A stretch of DNA of 64,000 nucleotides from Leucosporidium creatinivorum (taxonomy: Eukaryota; Basidiomycota; Microbotryomycetes; Leucosporidiales; Leucosporidiaceae): assembly GCA_001600635.1 (NCBI GenBank), contig BCKL01000013.1:156722-220721 (forward strand). The letters are read 5' to 3'. Positions 1 through 10,933 of the stretch are shown in pieces. A model generated the notes under the pieces. The model was not told the DNA's origin and did no database searches. It was given only the letters and a program-made list of their open reading frames with translations. The translations under genes and the position numbers were made by a program. Numbering within the stretch: position 1 is the stretch's first letter; every line of letters starts with the position of its first letter.

Positions 1-523
1 TGGCGGAGGAGGAGGAGGAGAGTCGAGGCGAAGGAACTGTGAGCAAGCAGAGAGGTCAGCGAGCTACGTGTGGGGTGAGAGCGGAGATGGGACTAACTTG
101 ACGGAGCTCGCCAAACTCGACACTGCAGAGCAGGGAGGTCAGTATGGAACTCGGTACTGTATCTTAATCTCTACGCACGCCTCGTCGAGATCTGCAAAGC
201 TCTGCAGGAGAGAACCGAGTGTCAGCTCAAGCCTCCCAGCTCGTTGCAGCCCCAGATCACCGGCTCGTCGACGCTCTGCAGCCTGGCAGCTCGAGATATC
301 TCCCAAGACTCACCCCGACACGCTCCCCATCGACCAAGACACACGGCAGTTCGTTTGTCGAGTCCTTGCGCTTCCACCACGACTTGGCCTGCTCGTCGCT
401 GGCTACGTCGTGCGTCTGATACGGTACACGCGCGCTGGTGAGATACCTGATTACTCGTTCGTGTCGACCGCGAATGCCCGGGTTGCTGAGGATCGTAGTG
501 ACATAGACGTTGATGCTGGGCAT
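1..523 (-). CDS. SH3BGR/SH3BGRL-like thioredoxin-fold protein (3' end outside window)
   Basis: Start ATG is at 523-521. Exons read 523-314, 201-179, 122-98 and 36-1; each junction has a GT donor and AG acceptor and keeps frame. The product begins MPSINVYVTT, continues through a helix with HERVIRYL and the segment ELPCVLVDGERVG, and then reads SFADLDEAVEFGELRQFLRL. This order matches the SH3-domain-binding glutamic-acid-rich (SH3BGRL) family, small glutaredoxin-like proteins that usually lack a CXXC redox motif; none is seen here. After the fold the chain runs into a proline stretch and leaves the window, so it is longer than the usual ~95 residues. The third intron uses a GTTAGT donor. Family assignment is good; the cellular role is not known from sequence. 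Confidence 0.72.
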
Positions 524-749
524 GATGGGAGGTTGGCGAGAGGTCCGAGATGCGCTTGAGTAGTGATCCGAGCTAGTTGAGGCTACTGAACTGCAGCTAT
601 TCGTGAGCTTAAGCTGCTCTTCTAGTCAAAGTCGAATACAGAAGCAAAGAGAGGGAGTGAGAGCTTCAAAGCGCTCGCGCTTTCGCAGCTCTCCTTCCGC
701 CAAATCGCTCGCTTCGACTTCAACCTCGCCTATCGCTAGTGCAGAAGGG
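524..749. promoter_or_regulatory. Divergent intergenic region
   Basis: This 226 bp stretch lies between the start of the SH3BGR-like gene on the minus strand and the ABHD12-like gene on the plus strand, so it should hold both promoters. No TATA box or other clear element stands out. Confidence 0.4.
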
Positions 750-2138
750 ATGGTCCCCTTTTCCAATACTATCAAACGCGCGCACACCATCCTCTTCTGC
801 ATCGGAGGCGCCTACGCTGCTTTCCTCGTCGCGCTCTCGCTTCCGGCAGTTCAGCGTTCGCTCGTCTTCCTGCACCAGATCCGCTACCCGTGGACCGCAG
901 AGTTTGATGCACCGGAGACCTTGGGCTTTGCTCGTGAGTCCACATCATGGGCAGATTCGACGCGCCCCACTCGTTTCGCGACGCTTGCTGACCTTATCTC
1001 CGTGCAGCTGGGAAGGTGCGCAACTTCTACCTCACCACCGCGGACGGCGAGACGCTCGGTACATTCCATGTACTCCCCAACTCGGCCTACGACAAGGCTG
1101 CCAAACTTGGAACCGCCGTCCCAGTCGAAGGTCCCTTCGCCGAGTCGGTCTTTGATGCTGCTCTGAGGTAAGGTGCGGTCCCTACAGCTCCGCATAGCAT
1201 ATCTGATGAAGATCCACAACAGAGACTACCCGACTGTGCTCTACTTCCATGGCAATGCCGCCACGAGAGGAGCGCCGAACCGAGTCCGAGTAGCTCGACA
1301 CATGAGCGACGAGGAGCACAACTTCATCATCATCGACTACCGGTAAGCTACTCTCCCGCTCCGGCTCGATTGGAATCCTAGCTAACAATCGCCGCCTCGC
1401 CAGTGGCTTCGCCGATTCGACCGGCACTCCCTCAGAGGAAGGCCTCCTCATCGACGCCCGCCGAGTCTGGGACTACCTCACGCTCGAGAAATCAGTCCCC
1501 GCATCTCGCATCACCATCATGGGTCAATCACTCGGCACAGGCGTCAGCGCTGGTCTCGCCGGTCGGCTCGCGAAGGACAAGCTCAGCCCCAAGGGCCTCA
1601 TCCTCGTCGCCCCTTTCTCGAGCGTTGGCGCACTGCTCGAGACGTACAAGCTCTTCAACAAGATCCCGATTTTGAGCCCGCTGAAGAGCGTACCGTGGAT
1701 GATGAAGGCATTCCTCAACCTTCTTCATACCAAGTTCGACACGAAGGGAGTCATTCAGGTGAGCTCTAGCTCGCTCTCCTCCCTCCTCGCACATCTCGCT
1801 CACACCCCTACTCTCAACAGACCATCACCTGCCCCATCCTAATCCTCCACGCGCAAGACGACCCCGTAATCCCCCACCTGCACTCCTCCGCCCTCGCCCA
1901 CCACCTCCTCGACCCTCTCCTCCCCTCCCCCTCCGAAGAAGCCTCCGTACGCGCCCTCGCCCGCGCCTCAATCGTCACCGAAACCAAAGTCGGCCGCTGG
2001 GGACTCGTCACTCGCTTTCACCGAGGGGATGGAGGTGGCGAGGTCGTTTGGGCCGAGGCGGTGAGGGGGGAGCATAATGATATTGGGACGTCAGAGCAGA
2101 GCTTGAAGCTCATTTCGGAGCAGCTGCATTCGTCTTGA
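750..2138 (+). CDS. ABHD12/Bem46-like alpha/beta-hydrolase
   Basis: Five exons (750-933, 1008-1167, 1223-1342, 1404-1758, 1821-2138) give 378 residues. A hydrophobic N-terminal segment at about residues 12-33 (ILFCIGGAYAAFLVALSLP) predicts a single membrane anchor. The hydrolase core follows: VLYFHGNAATRG gives the HG oxyanion region, GQSLGTG is the nucleophile elbow with catalytic Ser, HAQDDPVIP carries the acid Asp and GEHNDIG the catalytic His. This layout is that of ABHD12/ABHD13/Bem46 membrane serine hydrolases, some of which cleave lysophospholipids or monoacylglycerols. The substrate cannot be told from sequence. Introns have canonical donors and a GCTGAC or CTAAC branch site. Confidence 0.85.
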
Positions 2139-2351
2139 GTTACATAAGGAGAGGTGGTGAGGGCTGGGAGGTCAGGCTCGGCGATGAGTATCTGCTCGCG
2201 AGCGAGGACGTGAGAGTTTAGTTTCAAGTAATAGAAATGGCTTTGCACTCTTGGTATCGAACGAAGTATAAGAGAGGGACTACGAGAGAAGGGGGGTATC
2301 AATGCTGCTTGCTTCCAACGACCGAACGACCTTGCGACCTCTGCCGCTGCT

Positions 2352-4867
2352 TCATCGACCGCTCGCCTCGGCGCCTGCGTTGGCCGCGAGTGCCGTGTTG
2401 ACCGTCTTGCGCATCTGCTCCCACTCGCCTTCCTTGGGCGTGACGAGTTCTGGTGGAGTCAATTGGGTCAGCGAGGGTGGAAACGAGGGCGAGTGGAAGG
2501 CGGAAGCGAGAACTTACCCTGCGCCACCTCGTAGATGTAAACCTTGCCATCCGATGATCCAATCGCCGCACGACGACCTTCTCTCCGATCCCAAGCGAGC
2601 TTGTTGAGTCCTCTTGAAGCATTGGGAGCGACCGGAGTCGAGATAATGGGGATCTGCTCGAGCGCCGAAAGGGTCAGCTCAGCTCGTTCGAACAGCAAGA
2701 GAAGCGCAGAACTCACCTCGGTATCCTCATTCAAGTTCCAAAGATCAAATTTGCCCGCTCCATCGACTGTGCCGAAGAGCGCAGGATGATGAGGATGCCA
2801 CCTCGCGTCGTAGACGTAATCGTCGGCGCCCTCGAACGAAAGGATGGGCGAGACCGTTTTGGCGGCTGTACCCTTGCTGCTCGTCGTTGCTGTACCTCCC
2901 GCCTCGCTCGTAGCGGTACTCGTCCCCGCCGCTCCTCGCTTCCAAAGCTTGACCGTCCAATCGACTCCGGAGGTGAGGAAGAGGTCGGAGAGGTCCACCG
3001 CGCCGGCGAGGGGGTGGAAGTCGATACTAGTGACAGGTCCCGAGTGACCTCGGTACGTCTCCGTCTGGACCAAACCCTTCTTGAGACCGCCGAGATCATG
3101 TCGATTGGCGGCGTAGACGTTCCCCTCCTCAGTCCCCACCCAGAACGTCTTGGTATCCGAATCCGGAAACCCAAGCGACGTAACGCTAACCTCATCCGTC
3201 TTATTGTGCGCAGGATGCAGCAGTTCGAGCACCTCCTCCGGCTCAGCGAGGCGGTCGACTCCCCAAGCGCAAACGGTGCCGTCGGTCGATGCGGAGACGA
3301 GGTTGTGGGCGTTCTGAGTGCCGATCATGTCGAGGGAGTAGATGGGGTGGGTGTGGCCTGAGGCGGAGAGAGGCGATTTGTGGACGGGACTCGGGTGCCG
3401 AGAGCGTGTGTCCCAGAGGAGGATTTGGCCCGAGTAGGTGCCGCCGGCGACGATGTTGGGGTGGAAGGGGGTGAAACAGACGGAGAGGACGTCGGACTGT
3501 CGTAGGTGAGAAGTGGCAGGTGAGCCAGAGAGCGCGAAGCGAGAAGCGAGCAGACGAGAGACGAACCTGGGCGTGGAAGACAAACTCGGGGCGCTCCTTG
3601 AGGTGCAGGTTCCAGACGCAGGCGATACCATCGGGCTCGTTGACGGACATTGGGCTCTTGTTGTAGGATGCGACGAAGAGCTCGGGGAACTGGTAGAGGA
3701 GGGGTCAGGTCGGTCGTCGAGGGCGCAGGCAACGCAACGACTCACCTTGGGACTCCAGTCGACATCCGTCACACTCCTCCCTCGTCCCCACTTGTCGTCG
3801 TACCAGCTTCCGAGGAGCCTGACCTTAGCTCCATCCGTATCGGCGTTCTCATCCGGCGCGCTGACCGTATAGTCCCTCAGATAGTCGTAAGAGTCGGACA
3901 GCGCGCGCTGCACGATCTTGGACGAGCTGTTGAGGAAGTCGAGGAACGGTGGCGAGGCGAGTACCGAAGCCAACGCCGGCTGGGAGAGTCCTCTTGCCCT
4001 CTCCTCCTCCAACTGCAGCTCGGCTTTCCTCTTCTCCTCGGCAATCTCGGCGTCCAGCTGCTTGCGCTCCTCCTCCAACTCGGCCATGATCCTCGCTCGA
4101 AGCTCCTCGGTATCCTCCTTCCCTACGCCTCCAGCGTGCGAGTTGGGATCCGCCGAGGAGGGCAGGTCGTCTCGGGTTGAGGTTGAGAAGTCGGCGGTTT
4201 GGATCGCTTTGTCGTACAGCTCCTTCGGCTTTGGTGGAGGAACGACGGGAGCTTCGACGATGACGGGTGAAGAGACGGTTGGTGGTGGGGGTGAAGCGGC
4301 GGCGGGGGTAGCGGGGAGGGGAGATGTTTGGGCGGAGGTCGACGCGCCGAGCTCGGCTCTGCTTTAAGGAGCACGCGTGAGCCAGCTTCATAGCTGGTAG
4401 GACATTGAGACTACTTACCTGTCGGTTTGCACTGCTGACGGGACCTGCTCGACCTCGACGCTTGGGCTCCCACCTGTTGCTGCCGCCTCGTCGCTGCCTG
4501 CTATGCTGGTTCCCGCGCTTGCCCTACTATCCGTACTCCTCCCCAACACTGATTCCCTCAGTCCACCGCCTACTCCCACCCCTCGCAGCAAGTTGTCGAT
4601 CTCGTCGTTGCGGCTGGCGCTCGAAGCTGGACGCTCGCCGGCGGTTGAAGGAGGACGAGTGGTAGCGGGCGAGGCGCGAGAGGAAGCGAGAGCAGCCTCG
4701 CGGTCTTCACGGGCTTTACGAAGAGCTGCTAGCTTGGCGCGCTTCTCTGCCATCTCCAGGCGACGTCGTTCGGCCGCTGCAAGGGAGGGGGAGGAGCGTG
4801 TCGAGAGGGTTAGCTGGGCTGTACGAGAGCTGTAGGGCAGCAGGTAGAGCTCACTAGAGGACTGCAT
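2352..4867 (-). CDS. Cytoplasmic dynein intermediate chain (WD40)
   Basis: Seven exons (4867-4855, 4776-4419, 4358-3746, 3689-3567, 3496-2717, 2653-2518, 2449-2352) splice in frame to 706 residues, close to the family length. The N-terminus is a charged helix (AERRRLEMAEKRAKLAALRK), the p150-dynactin-binding coiled coil of dynein intermediate chains. A linker holds KAIQTADF, similar to the QT-type LC8 light-chain docking motif. After a second charged helix the C-terminal half is a WD40 propeller, with blades ending ACVWNLH, ILLWDTRS, VCAWGVD, VKLWKRG and FDLWNLN. The protein links dynein heavy chain, light chains and dynactin for nuclear migration and organelle transport. The first exon is only 13 nt and one donor is GTTCGT. 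It is divergent to SEN2, 165 bp away. Confidence 0.9.
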
Positions 4868-5032
4868 GCTAGACGTTAAGCTCTGAGAGCGCTGAACGGG
4901 CGAGAGAGAGAAGCGACGACGAGTGAATGGCAGAAAGTCAAGGGGAGAGCGACGCGCTTCGAAAGGGCTTGGCCTGCTACCAAATCGCTCGTTACAATCT
5001 CGGCTCGTTCTACCGTCCTACAGCCTACAGAG

Positions 5033-6633
5033 ATGGCTACTCCTGCAGCCGCTACCACCCCAGCAGCAGCACCACCAGCAAAGGTTCTGGTGCACGGCAC
5101 TCGCCCCGAGCAGCTCGCAGCGTCTCACAAACGAGCCAAAGGACCCTCGCTGTACCACAATTTGCTCCCGCTCATCCCAGCCAAACCTTCCTACCTTTCT
5201 ACACTCCTCTCCTCCTTCCCTTTCCTCTCACTTTCGCCCCCGCAAATCCAGGCCATCTACGACGAAATGACTAGGACCGTTTGGGTCCAGCAGGACGACG
5301 ATATGGTCCTCCTGTGGCGCAGAGGATTCTTCGGCAAGGGAACACTGTCCCGTAGTGAACCATCGTGGAAGCGCCGAGTGGAGAACAAGATTGCAGAGCT
5401 CGAGGGGCGCGAGAAGAGTGAGTTCGAGGCTGCTGTACTGTAGCTGGCTACATCGCTGACCTACTCTACATCACCAGAGCTCACCTCCGAAGAGATCACC
5501 GCTGTGCGTCGTATCGAGCGGATAGCGTCAAAGCGGGTCAAGAAGCTCGAACGAGAAGCCGAGAAGCTCCACGCCGCCTCTGCTGCTGCATCAGAGCGAG
5601 GCTCATCCATCGGCACACCATTATCGACTACGAGCGACACTACTTTCGATGGAGGCGAGGGAGGGGACGAGGCAGCAGCAACAGTCGGGGAGGAGCAGCT
5701 CGCGGCGAAGCTGGAGCAGATCGTCGAGGAGCAGGCTGTAGGAGGCGCGGAGGTCTTGCCGGAAGCCGATGCGGTGGCAGAAGAGAAGGAGATCCAAGAA
5801 CCTCCACCGCTGTGGCAACTTGGCGCTGAGCACACCCAACTCCAACCGGAAGAGGCCTTCTTCCTCCTCTTCTCTCTCGGCGCTCTCTCCCTTACCACCT
5901 CCTCGCCCTTCACCCCGACTCTCACCTCTTCCGCACCACTCTCCATCCTCTCCGCCTGGCAACTCTTCCTCCGCGACTCGGCGATCCTCCTACACCCCCT
6001 ACCAGCGCCTACAGCGGGCCTCAAGCTTGAGCCGACGGACGACCCACGACTCTCGCGCTTCGACTCGCCCTTCCTCATTGCCTATGCTTCGTATCACCAC
6101 TTTAGGTCGATGGGATGGGTCGTCAGGTCTGGTGTCAAGTTCTGCTGTGAATGGGTGCTGTACGGCCAAGGAGGTCCGGTGGGAGGTCACGCCGAGTGAG
6201 TCTTGGCCCTTCTCTGCTTCTTCCGAGTAGGTAGCTGACTTTCTCTTCTTCCCTCGCAGGTTCGCCGTCGTCGTCGTACCCAACTACGCCGACCCAGCAG
6301 ACGCCGAAACCAACCCCTTCCGCTCCACAATGGTCAGCGACCACCTCGGCGAAGGCGAGACCAAAATGTCGTGGCGGTGGTTCAACACGATCAACCGCGT
6401 TTGCTCGGGAGTCAAGAAGGTGTGTACTCTCTACTCTCATCCTCTCTTCTCTGCCGCTGACTCCCGCTATTTGAGAACCGCAGACCCTCATCCTCCTCCA
6501 CGTTCTCATCCCTCCCCAATCCTCCCTCCCGAGCCCCAACTTTATCGCCGAGAACCCGGCGCAAGCGATCGCGATGCTGCAGATGAGGGAGGTGTCGGTC
6601 AGGAGGTTCTTGGCGGGGAGGAGTAGGGATTGA
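5033..6633 (+). CDS. SEN2: tRNA-splicing endonuclease catalytic subunit Sen2
   Basis: Four exons (5033-5417, 5478-6195, 6260-6419, 6484-6633) give 470 residues. The C-terminal domain contains SMGWVVRSGVKF, LYGQGG and, across an intron, GGHAEFAVVV, the Sen2 signature in which the Tyr and His are catalytic; a Lys in SGVKKTLIL is the likely third residue. The enzyme cuts introns out of pre-tRNAs as part of the Sen2-Sen34-Sen15-Sen54 heterotetramer. The N-terminal part has the YHNLLPLIP and LWRRGFFGKG segments usual in Sen2, followed by a long, acidic, Ala/Glu-rich insertion (about residues 150-245). Tail-to-tail with the next gene, 220 bp apart. Confidence 0.9.
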
Positions 6634-6853
6634 AGCCGAGTAAGGCGAGGCGCGGGAGGGCAATTCGAACGCCTGTACCGCACAGAACAGGGCGTAGGAG
6701 ACGAGAGAGTGGGGAGAGAGTCTGAGCGAGCTGAGGGTGCTGCTTCTCGTGGCTGCTCTCTCTCTCTTGAGCGCGCACTGGTCAAGGCTTGAGGTTCGGC
6801 GCGAGGAAGCAACGCCGTTTCAGGTCACAGAAGCCCAATCACCACCTTCAATG

Positions 6854-7954
6854 CTACTCCGACTTCACGAGGTCATCCACATCTACCAGCACGCCATCTG
6901 CGTGTCGGGACTGGTGGTCAGCGCTGCCCGAAAAGCGTGGAAGAGCGACCTACCTTCGTACTTCGGCGACGCCTCTTCCTTCTCCTCCTCGCTCCTACTG
7001 ATGGAGAGCGAGCCGATACGCTGAAGGGAGAGGTTAGCTCGCTAGCAGACAGCCGTCGACAGAGTTTACAGGATGCTCACGGGCAGGTTCGGTTGAGCGC
7101 TGGGTTGGAGAGGTGCCTCGGCGATGAAATGGACCAAGAACAGCTTTCCTTCCCAGAAGAAGCATTCGGCTTGCATGGCTCTAATATGACAGAAGCGATG
7201 TCTCCCTCGCTGCTTGATTTTGGGGAGCTGAATCGTGGTCTTAAGGTGCTCGGCCTCGGTTTCGACGTCTGCCAGCCCCTCAACAAGGCTCCAGAGTTTT
7301 GACTGCCTCCATAGCTTCCGGCCGACCATCATGTGGCCAGCATCCATGGTCTCGTCGCTATTGTGTACCGGGATGGGTGCGTGCAGACCTTGGCCCGAAG
7401 CTCGGCGGAACCGCTCAGCCTCTTCCCTGTCAACGATGACCGCCGTGATCTCGGGTGTACCCTGGTAGCCTTGATCAGTTACTCTGTATGTGACTACTCC
7501 AAGTCAGTCATGCTCGACCGAAACATCGCACCCTCACGCACCGCAAATCCAGCTCGTCGAACCGAAAGATCGAAAAGTAAGGCTCCTCCTTCTCCCTCCA
7601 ATCCTTGTCCGCATGTCTCGCCAACTCCTCCTTCCAAGCCTCCTCGCTACTCTCCACGTCGAGGAAGCCCTTGAAGAAGGCGACTCCCCCATCTGGGAGC
7701 GGAAACCGACGAGGGCTGGGAGGCTTAGGCTTAGGCGCGGGAGCTGCCGTCACCTTGTCGGTGGTGGAGGTGACGAGAGGCGTTATAGAGGTAGTGGACA
7801 TGTTGCTCTTGCTCTCTTTACGGCGGAGGAACTTGAGGCGGTCGAGCATGGCGAGGAGGAGGACGTGGCGGGAGGGCGAAAGTCGACGAGGGCTCTCGGA
7901 GCTGAACAGCTGGAGAGTGGAAGAGAGTGGAGCGCCAGCAAGTCGAGTCGTCAT
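6854..7954 (-). CDS. Hypothetical protein, possible mitochondrial presequence
   Basis: Four exons can be joined: 7954 to a GTGCGT donor after DELDL, then a long middle exon starting VTDQGYQGTPEIT, a short exon RIGSLSISRSEEEKEE and a last exon ending VDVDDLVKSE before TAG at 6856-6854. The protein is about 240-260 residues. Its N-terminus is rich in Arg, Ser and Leu with no acidic residues for about 18 positions (MTTRLAGAPLSSTLQLFSS), which resembles a mitochondrial targeting peptide; a second Met at about 7849 is an alternative start. The middle exon has a FWEGKLFLVHFI beta-rich segment. I do not recognise a family. Splice sites and branch motifs support the gene being real. Confidence 0.55.
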
Positions 7955-8119
7955 CGGTGAAGGTCGGGGCCGGAGAAACAGCCTAGACGGACTTGAATCG
8001 AGACAGCGAGCGATGATGTGCTAGAACAGCCGGAGCCGCTCGCCCCTGCTCGACCCCTGCTCGCCGTCGCCTCGCGCCGAGTTTTAGCAAATTAAGATGT
8101 ATTGACGTCCTCCCGCCGC

Positions 8120-9312
8120 TCAGACCTTGTTTAGGATCCGAGTAAAGTTATTCTCCTGCACCTGCGCCGGCGTCTGACCTCCCATCGCCGACCCCGAATC
8201 GCTCCTCTGCATCACTCCCCCGCTCAAGCTCCGCACCATGCCCGTCCCCTTCGCTACTGCCGGTGAGAATGGCGGATCCTCATCATCATCCGCCTTCCCT
8301 GGTCCTCCATAGCTGAGGTTGCCCATATGCACCTGCTCCTCATCCTCCCACAGCGTCTCGGCGAGGGTCGTGTCGGTCCCTGCGTCCGTAGCTACGCTGC
8401 CGCCTCGGATGTGGGTATACCGAGGGCCGCCGGTGGAGCTGTGGCGAGTGTGACTGGATCCCGAGACGCTGCCGCGTTGTGCGAGCTGCTGCTGGTAGGC
8501 GTACGAGTTGATGAAGGAGGAGCCGCGAGGGCGGGTCTTGGGTAGGGTGTGGTAGGAGTTGCGGCGGAGGTGGATGGCGAAGGAGTAGAGGCAGAGGATG
8601 AAGTAGATCTGGAGGTGGAAATGAGTTAGCAACAGCGCGCAGACAAGGCTGCAGAAGCGAGCTCACCTTGACGAACCAGCCGAGGATGAGCACGGCCGCC
8701 GAAAATCCCCTCTCGCTCCTCCATACACCCTGAGCAGCCAACGCCCTCTGCTCATCAGTCAACCCTCCCATCGTCCCATCAATGTTGCCCATCATCTCCT
8801 TCTGCGCGTCCGAGTTGGCGACCCTTCGCCCATCATGCGGCGTATGCACGTACCACATGACGGCGAAGATGGCAGTGTAGATGGTGCCGACAAAGTGGTC
8901 CAATGCGAAGAGATGAGCGTAGATGAGGGTCTTGGGTCCGTTCTCCTGCGAAGCGCGAAAAGGGTCAGCGAGACCGAGCGAAGCGAAAGCAACACGGAGG
9001 GAGAGCACGCACCTCGCTAATCTTCTTCAGACCCCACAGGAAGACGACAAGGGTGCCGATCGAGTAGATGTACATGGTCAACTGGCTGACAGGCTGCGCC
9101 AGAGTGCCGCCCGTGAGGACGGCCATCATGCCGTACGCTCCTGCGACCTTGTTGAGCACGCCAAAGAGGGAGACGATGGAGACACCTGTGCACGAGTAGA
9201 GTCTTTCAGTCTGATACAGGCCTCCCGGCTCGACGCGAAGCAGCTCACCGAGCTTGAGGTCGAGTCCCAGGAAGTTGGTGAGCAGAGGCGGCGTCTTGAA
9301 GCGGATTTGCAT
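8120..9312 (-). CDS. Kei1-like subunit of inositolphosphorylceramide synthase (DUF1753 type)
   Basis: Exons splice from ATG at 9312 to TGA at 8120, giving about 330 residues. The first half has four predicted membrane helices: SIVSLFGVLNKVAGAYGMMA, a segment around YIYSIGTLVVFLWGL, one around TIYTAIFAVMWYV, and FSAAVLILGWFVK running into IYFILCLYSFAIHL. The LLNKV-like first helix, the QLTMYIYS segment and the four-helix layout fit fungal Kei1, the Golgi partner of the Aur1 inositolphosphorylceramide synthase. The C-terminal half is a long polar, Ser/Gly-rich cytosolic tail of about 150 residues that ends NNFTRILNKV. The tail makes it longer than the about 220-residue yeast protein. Assignment is by recall of the family pattern. 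Confidence 0.65.
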
Positions 9313-9973
9313 GATGGCAGGGGGTGCAAGCGGTGTAGAAGGGTGTAAAGAAGTGGCTGGGCTCGGCGTAGAGGCCTCAGAGGCAACGAGGGGAGAGCGC
9401 TGGCTCGCGAACGACGCGAGGAGCCGGGCGCAAGTAAGGCGATGAAAGGGAGCTCTAGTGTAGAGTTATGAGGGTACGGACGCGCGTGTGGATGGATGTA
9501 GCCTTCTACTCCTGTCGATTCAGCGTGTATGAGTCGAGGCGAAATGAACGAGTGAGCGGCGGGGAGGCAAGCTGTGAAAGCGCGAAAGAGAGGAAGGCAT
9601 TCGAGTTCCCGTGCCCTGTTATAGGCAAGGCGCTGTGCAAGGGAGTCGAAGCGAGCTCAAAGCCAATGGACTGCCCTGTAGCGCGTCAGCCGCGCCTGGC
9701 GATCCGTGAGCATCGCCGAGCTGTTCTCGGCGCTCGTAAGCGACTTGCTTCTTGACAGGGCGCGAGGACGGTCGAGTCGGAGGGGGGAGTCAGGTTGGGT
9801 AGAGCGATCTTTACGAATCCTTTGAGACCTCGCAAGATGCGGTAGCGACTCTCTTTCGCAGCGAAAGAGGGTAGCGAAGATGAGGAAGCCCGAGAATCGA
9901 ATTATACTGGAGACAACAGGAGGGCACTAGGTACTGCTACATAAAGATACTGCTAGACAATCCGAACCCGAGA
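9313..9973. other. Intergenic, no gene seen
   Basis: Upstream of the Kei1-like gene and downstream of the acidic hypothetical gene. Open frames here are short, lack splice signals with coding continuity and look like chance frames. I see no RNA gene or repeat. Confidence 0.5.
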
Positions 9974-10933
9974 TCAGAACCTCCCCACACTCCACACAAA
10001 GCTCAACAGCTCATCCACCGCCCTCTCCCTCTCGAACTCCTCCATCCTCCTCCTCTCCTGCTCAATCCTCCGCTTGACCACCTCAGCCTGCTTGACGACA
10101 ATCTTCCTCCTCAACTCTCCCTCCTTCCTGCTCTTCTCCCTCATCTGCTCCCTCCTCCTCTGACTAAACCTCGCCGACTTGCTCTCCACGCTCGACACTC
10201 GGCGAAGGGAAGAGAAGTCGGCGAAGGCGGGGAGGTAGTGCTCGGCTTCTTGCTCGATAGGGAGAGGGTTGCTGGTAGTGTGGTGGAGAGCGTCGTAGCG
10301 GAAGGCGGGGCGGCGATGGGTGGATGAGGGAGTGGAGCGACGGAAGAGGAGCGCCGAGGGGAGACGAGTGCCGTTGGTGAGGAGGAGAGGGGAGAGCGAA
10401 GGGATGGGAGCAGCGGGGGTGAAGAGCGAGGGGTAGGCGGTGGTGATGCTCAGGAAAGGTGTGCGAATGGTGGTGTTGATCGTGTCCTTCTCGGTCGAGC
10501 GACTGATGCTGCTCTTCTCCTCCTCGGCCGAGCTGACCTCTTCCTCCTTCTCCTCGACGATCTCGTCGCTGCTCTTGACCTCCTCCTCTTCTTCTTCCTC
10601 GTAGTACTCTGCGACAGTCATGGGTCCGACCAGAGGAGCGAGCAAAGGTTGCGTCCGAGGGCGGCAGATGAGGCGAGTCGAGCTGAGAGGAGCCGAGATG
10701 AGGGTGGTAGGGTGGAAAGTGGCGTTGGAGTGCTGTAGAGCGGTAGAGGAGCAATGGAAGTCAGCTCGGCGCTCCTGTAGTCTTGCGCGCCCGGCAAAAC
10801 TCTGCTCGCTCTCGGAGCTCACCTTCGTCTGGCGTGCGCTGCGGCTGCTGCTGCTCTTGCTGGCTGCTGGCGACTTGGTGGTGAAGAGGCCGCTGATGGT
10901 ACTAGGGACCCAGGTGGAGTTGAAAGACAGCAT
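9974..10933 (-). CDS. Hypothetical acidic/charged protein
   Basis: Two exons (10933-10823 and 10732-9974) separated by a 90 nt intron with a GTGAGC donor, GCTGAC branch and TACAG acceptor give 289 residues. Features seen: a Ser/Lys-rich N-terminus, an unbroken run of eight glutamates after YY near residue 80, a further Glu/Ser-rich stretch, and a C-terminal highly charged helix (KIVVKQAEVVKRRIEQERR) likely to be a coiled coil. No family is recognised. The clean intron argues that it is a real gene. Confidence 0.55.
   Translation of the reverse strand: MLSFNSTWVPSTISGLFTTKSPAASKSSSSRSARQTKVSSESEQSFAGRARLQERRADFHCSSTALQHSNATFHPTTLISAPLSSTRLICRPRTQPLLAPLVGPMTVAEYYEEEEEEEVKSSDEIVEEKEEEVSSAEEEKSSISRSTEKDTINTTIRTPFLSITTAYPSLFTPAAPIPSLSPLLLTNGTRLPSALLFRRSTPSSTHRRPAFRYDALHHTTSNPLPIEQEAEHYLPAFADFSSLRRVSSVESKSARFSQRRREQMREKSRKEGELRRKIVVKQAEVVKRRIEQERRRMEEFERERAVDELLSFVWSVGRF

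Noticed and set aside
139-201. Early stop after SFADLDEACVEIKIQYRVPY in the first gene
   Set aside because: At first I ended the SH3BGR-like gene at this TGA, but splicing at GTGCGT (178) gives DEAVEFGELRQFLRL, which fits the family much better.
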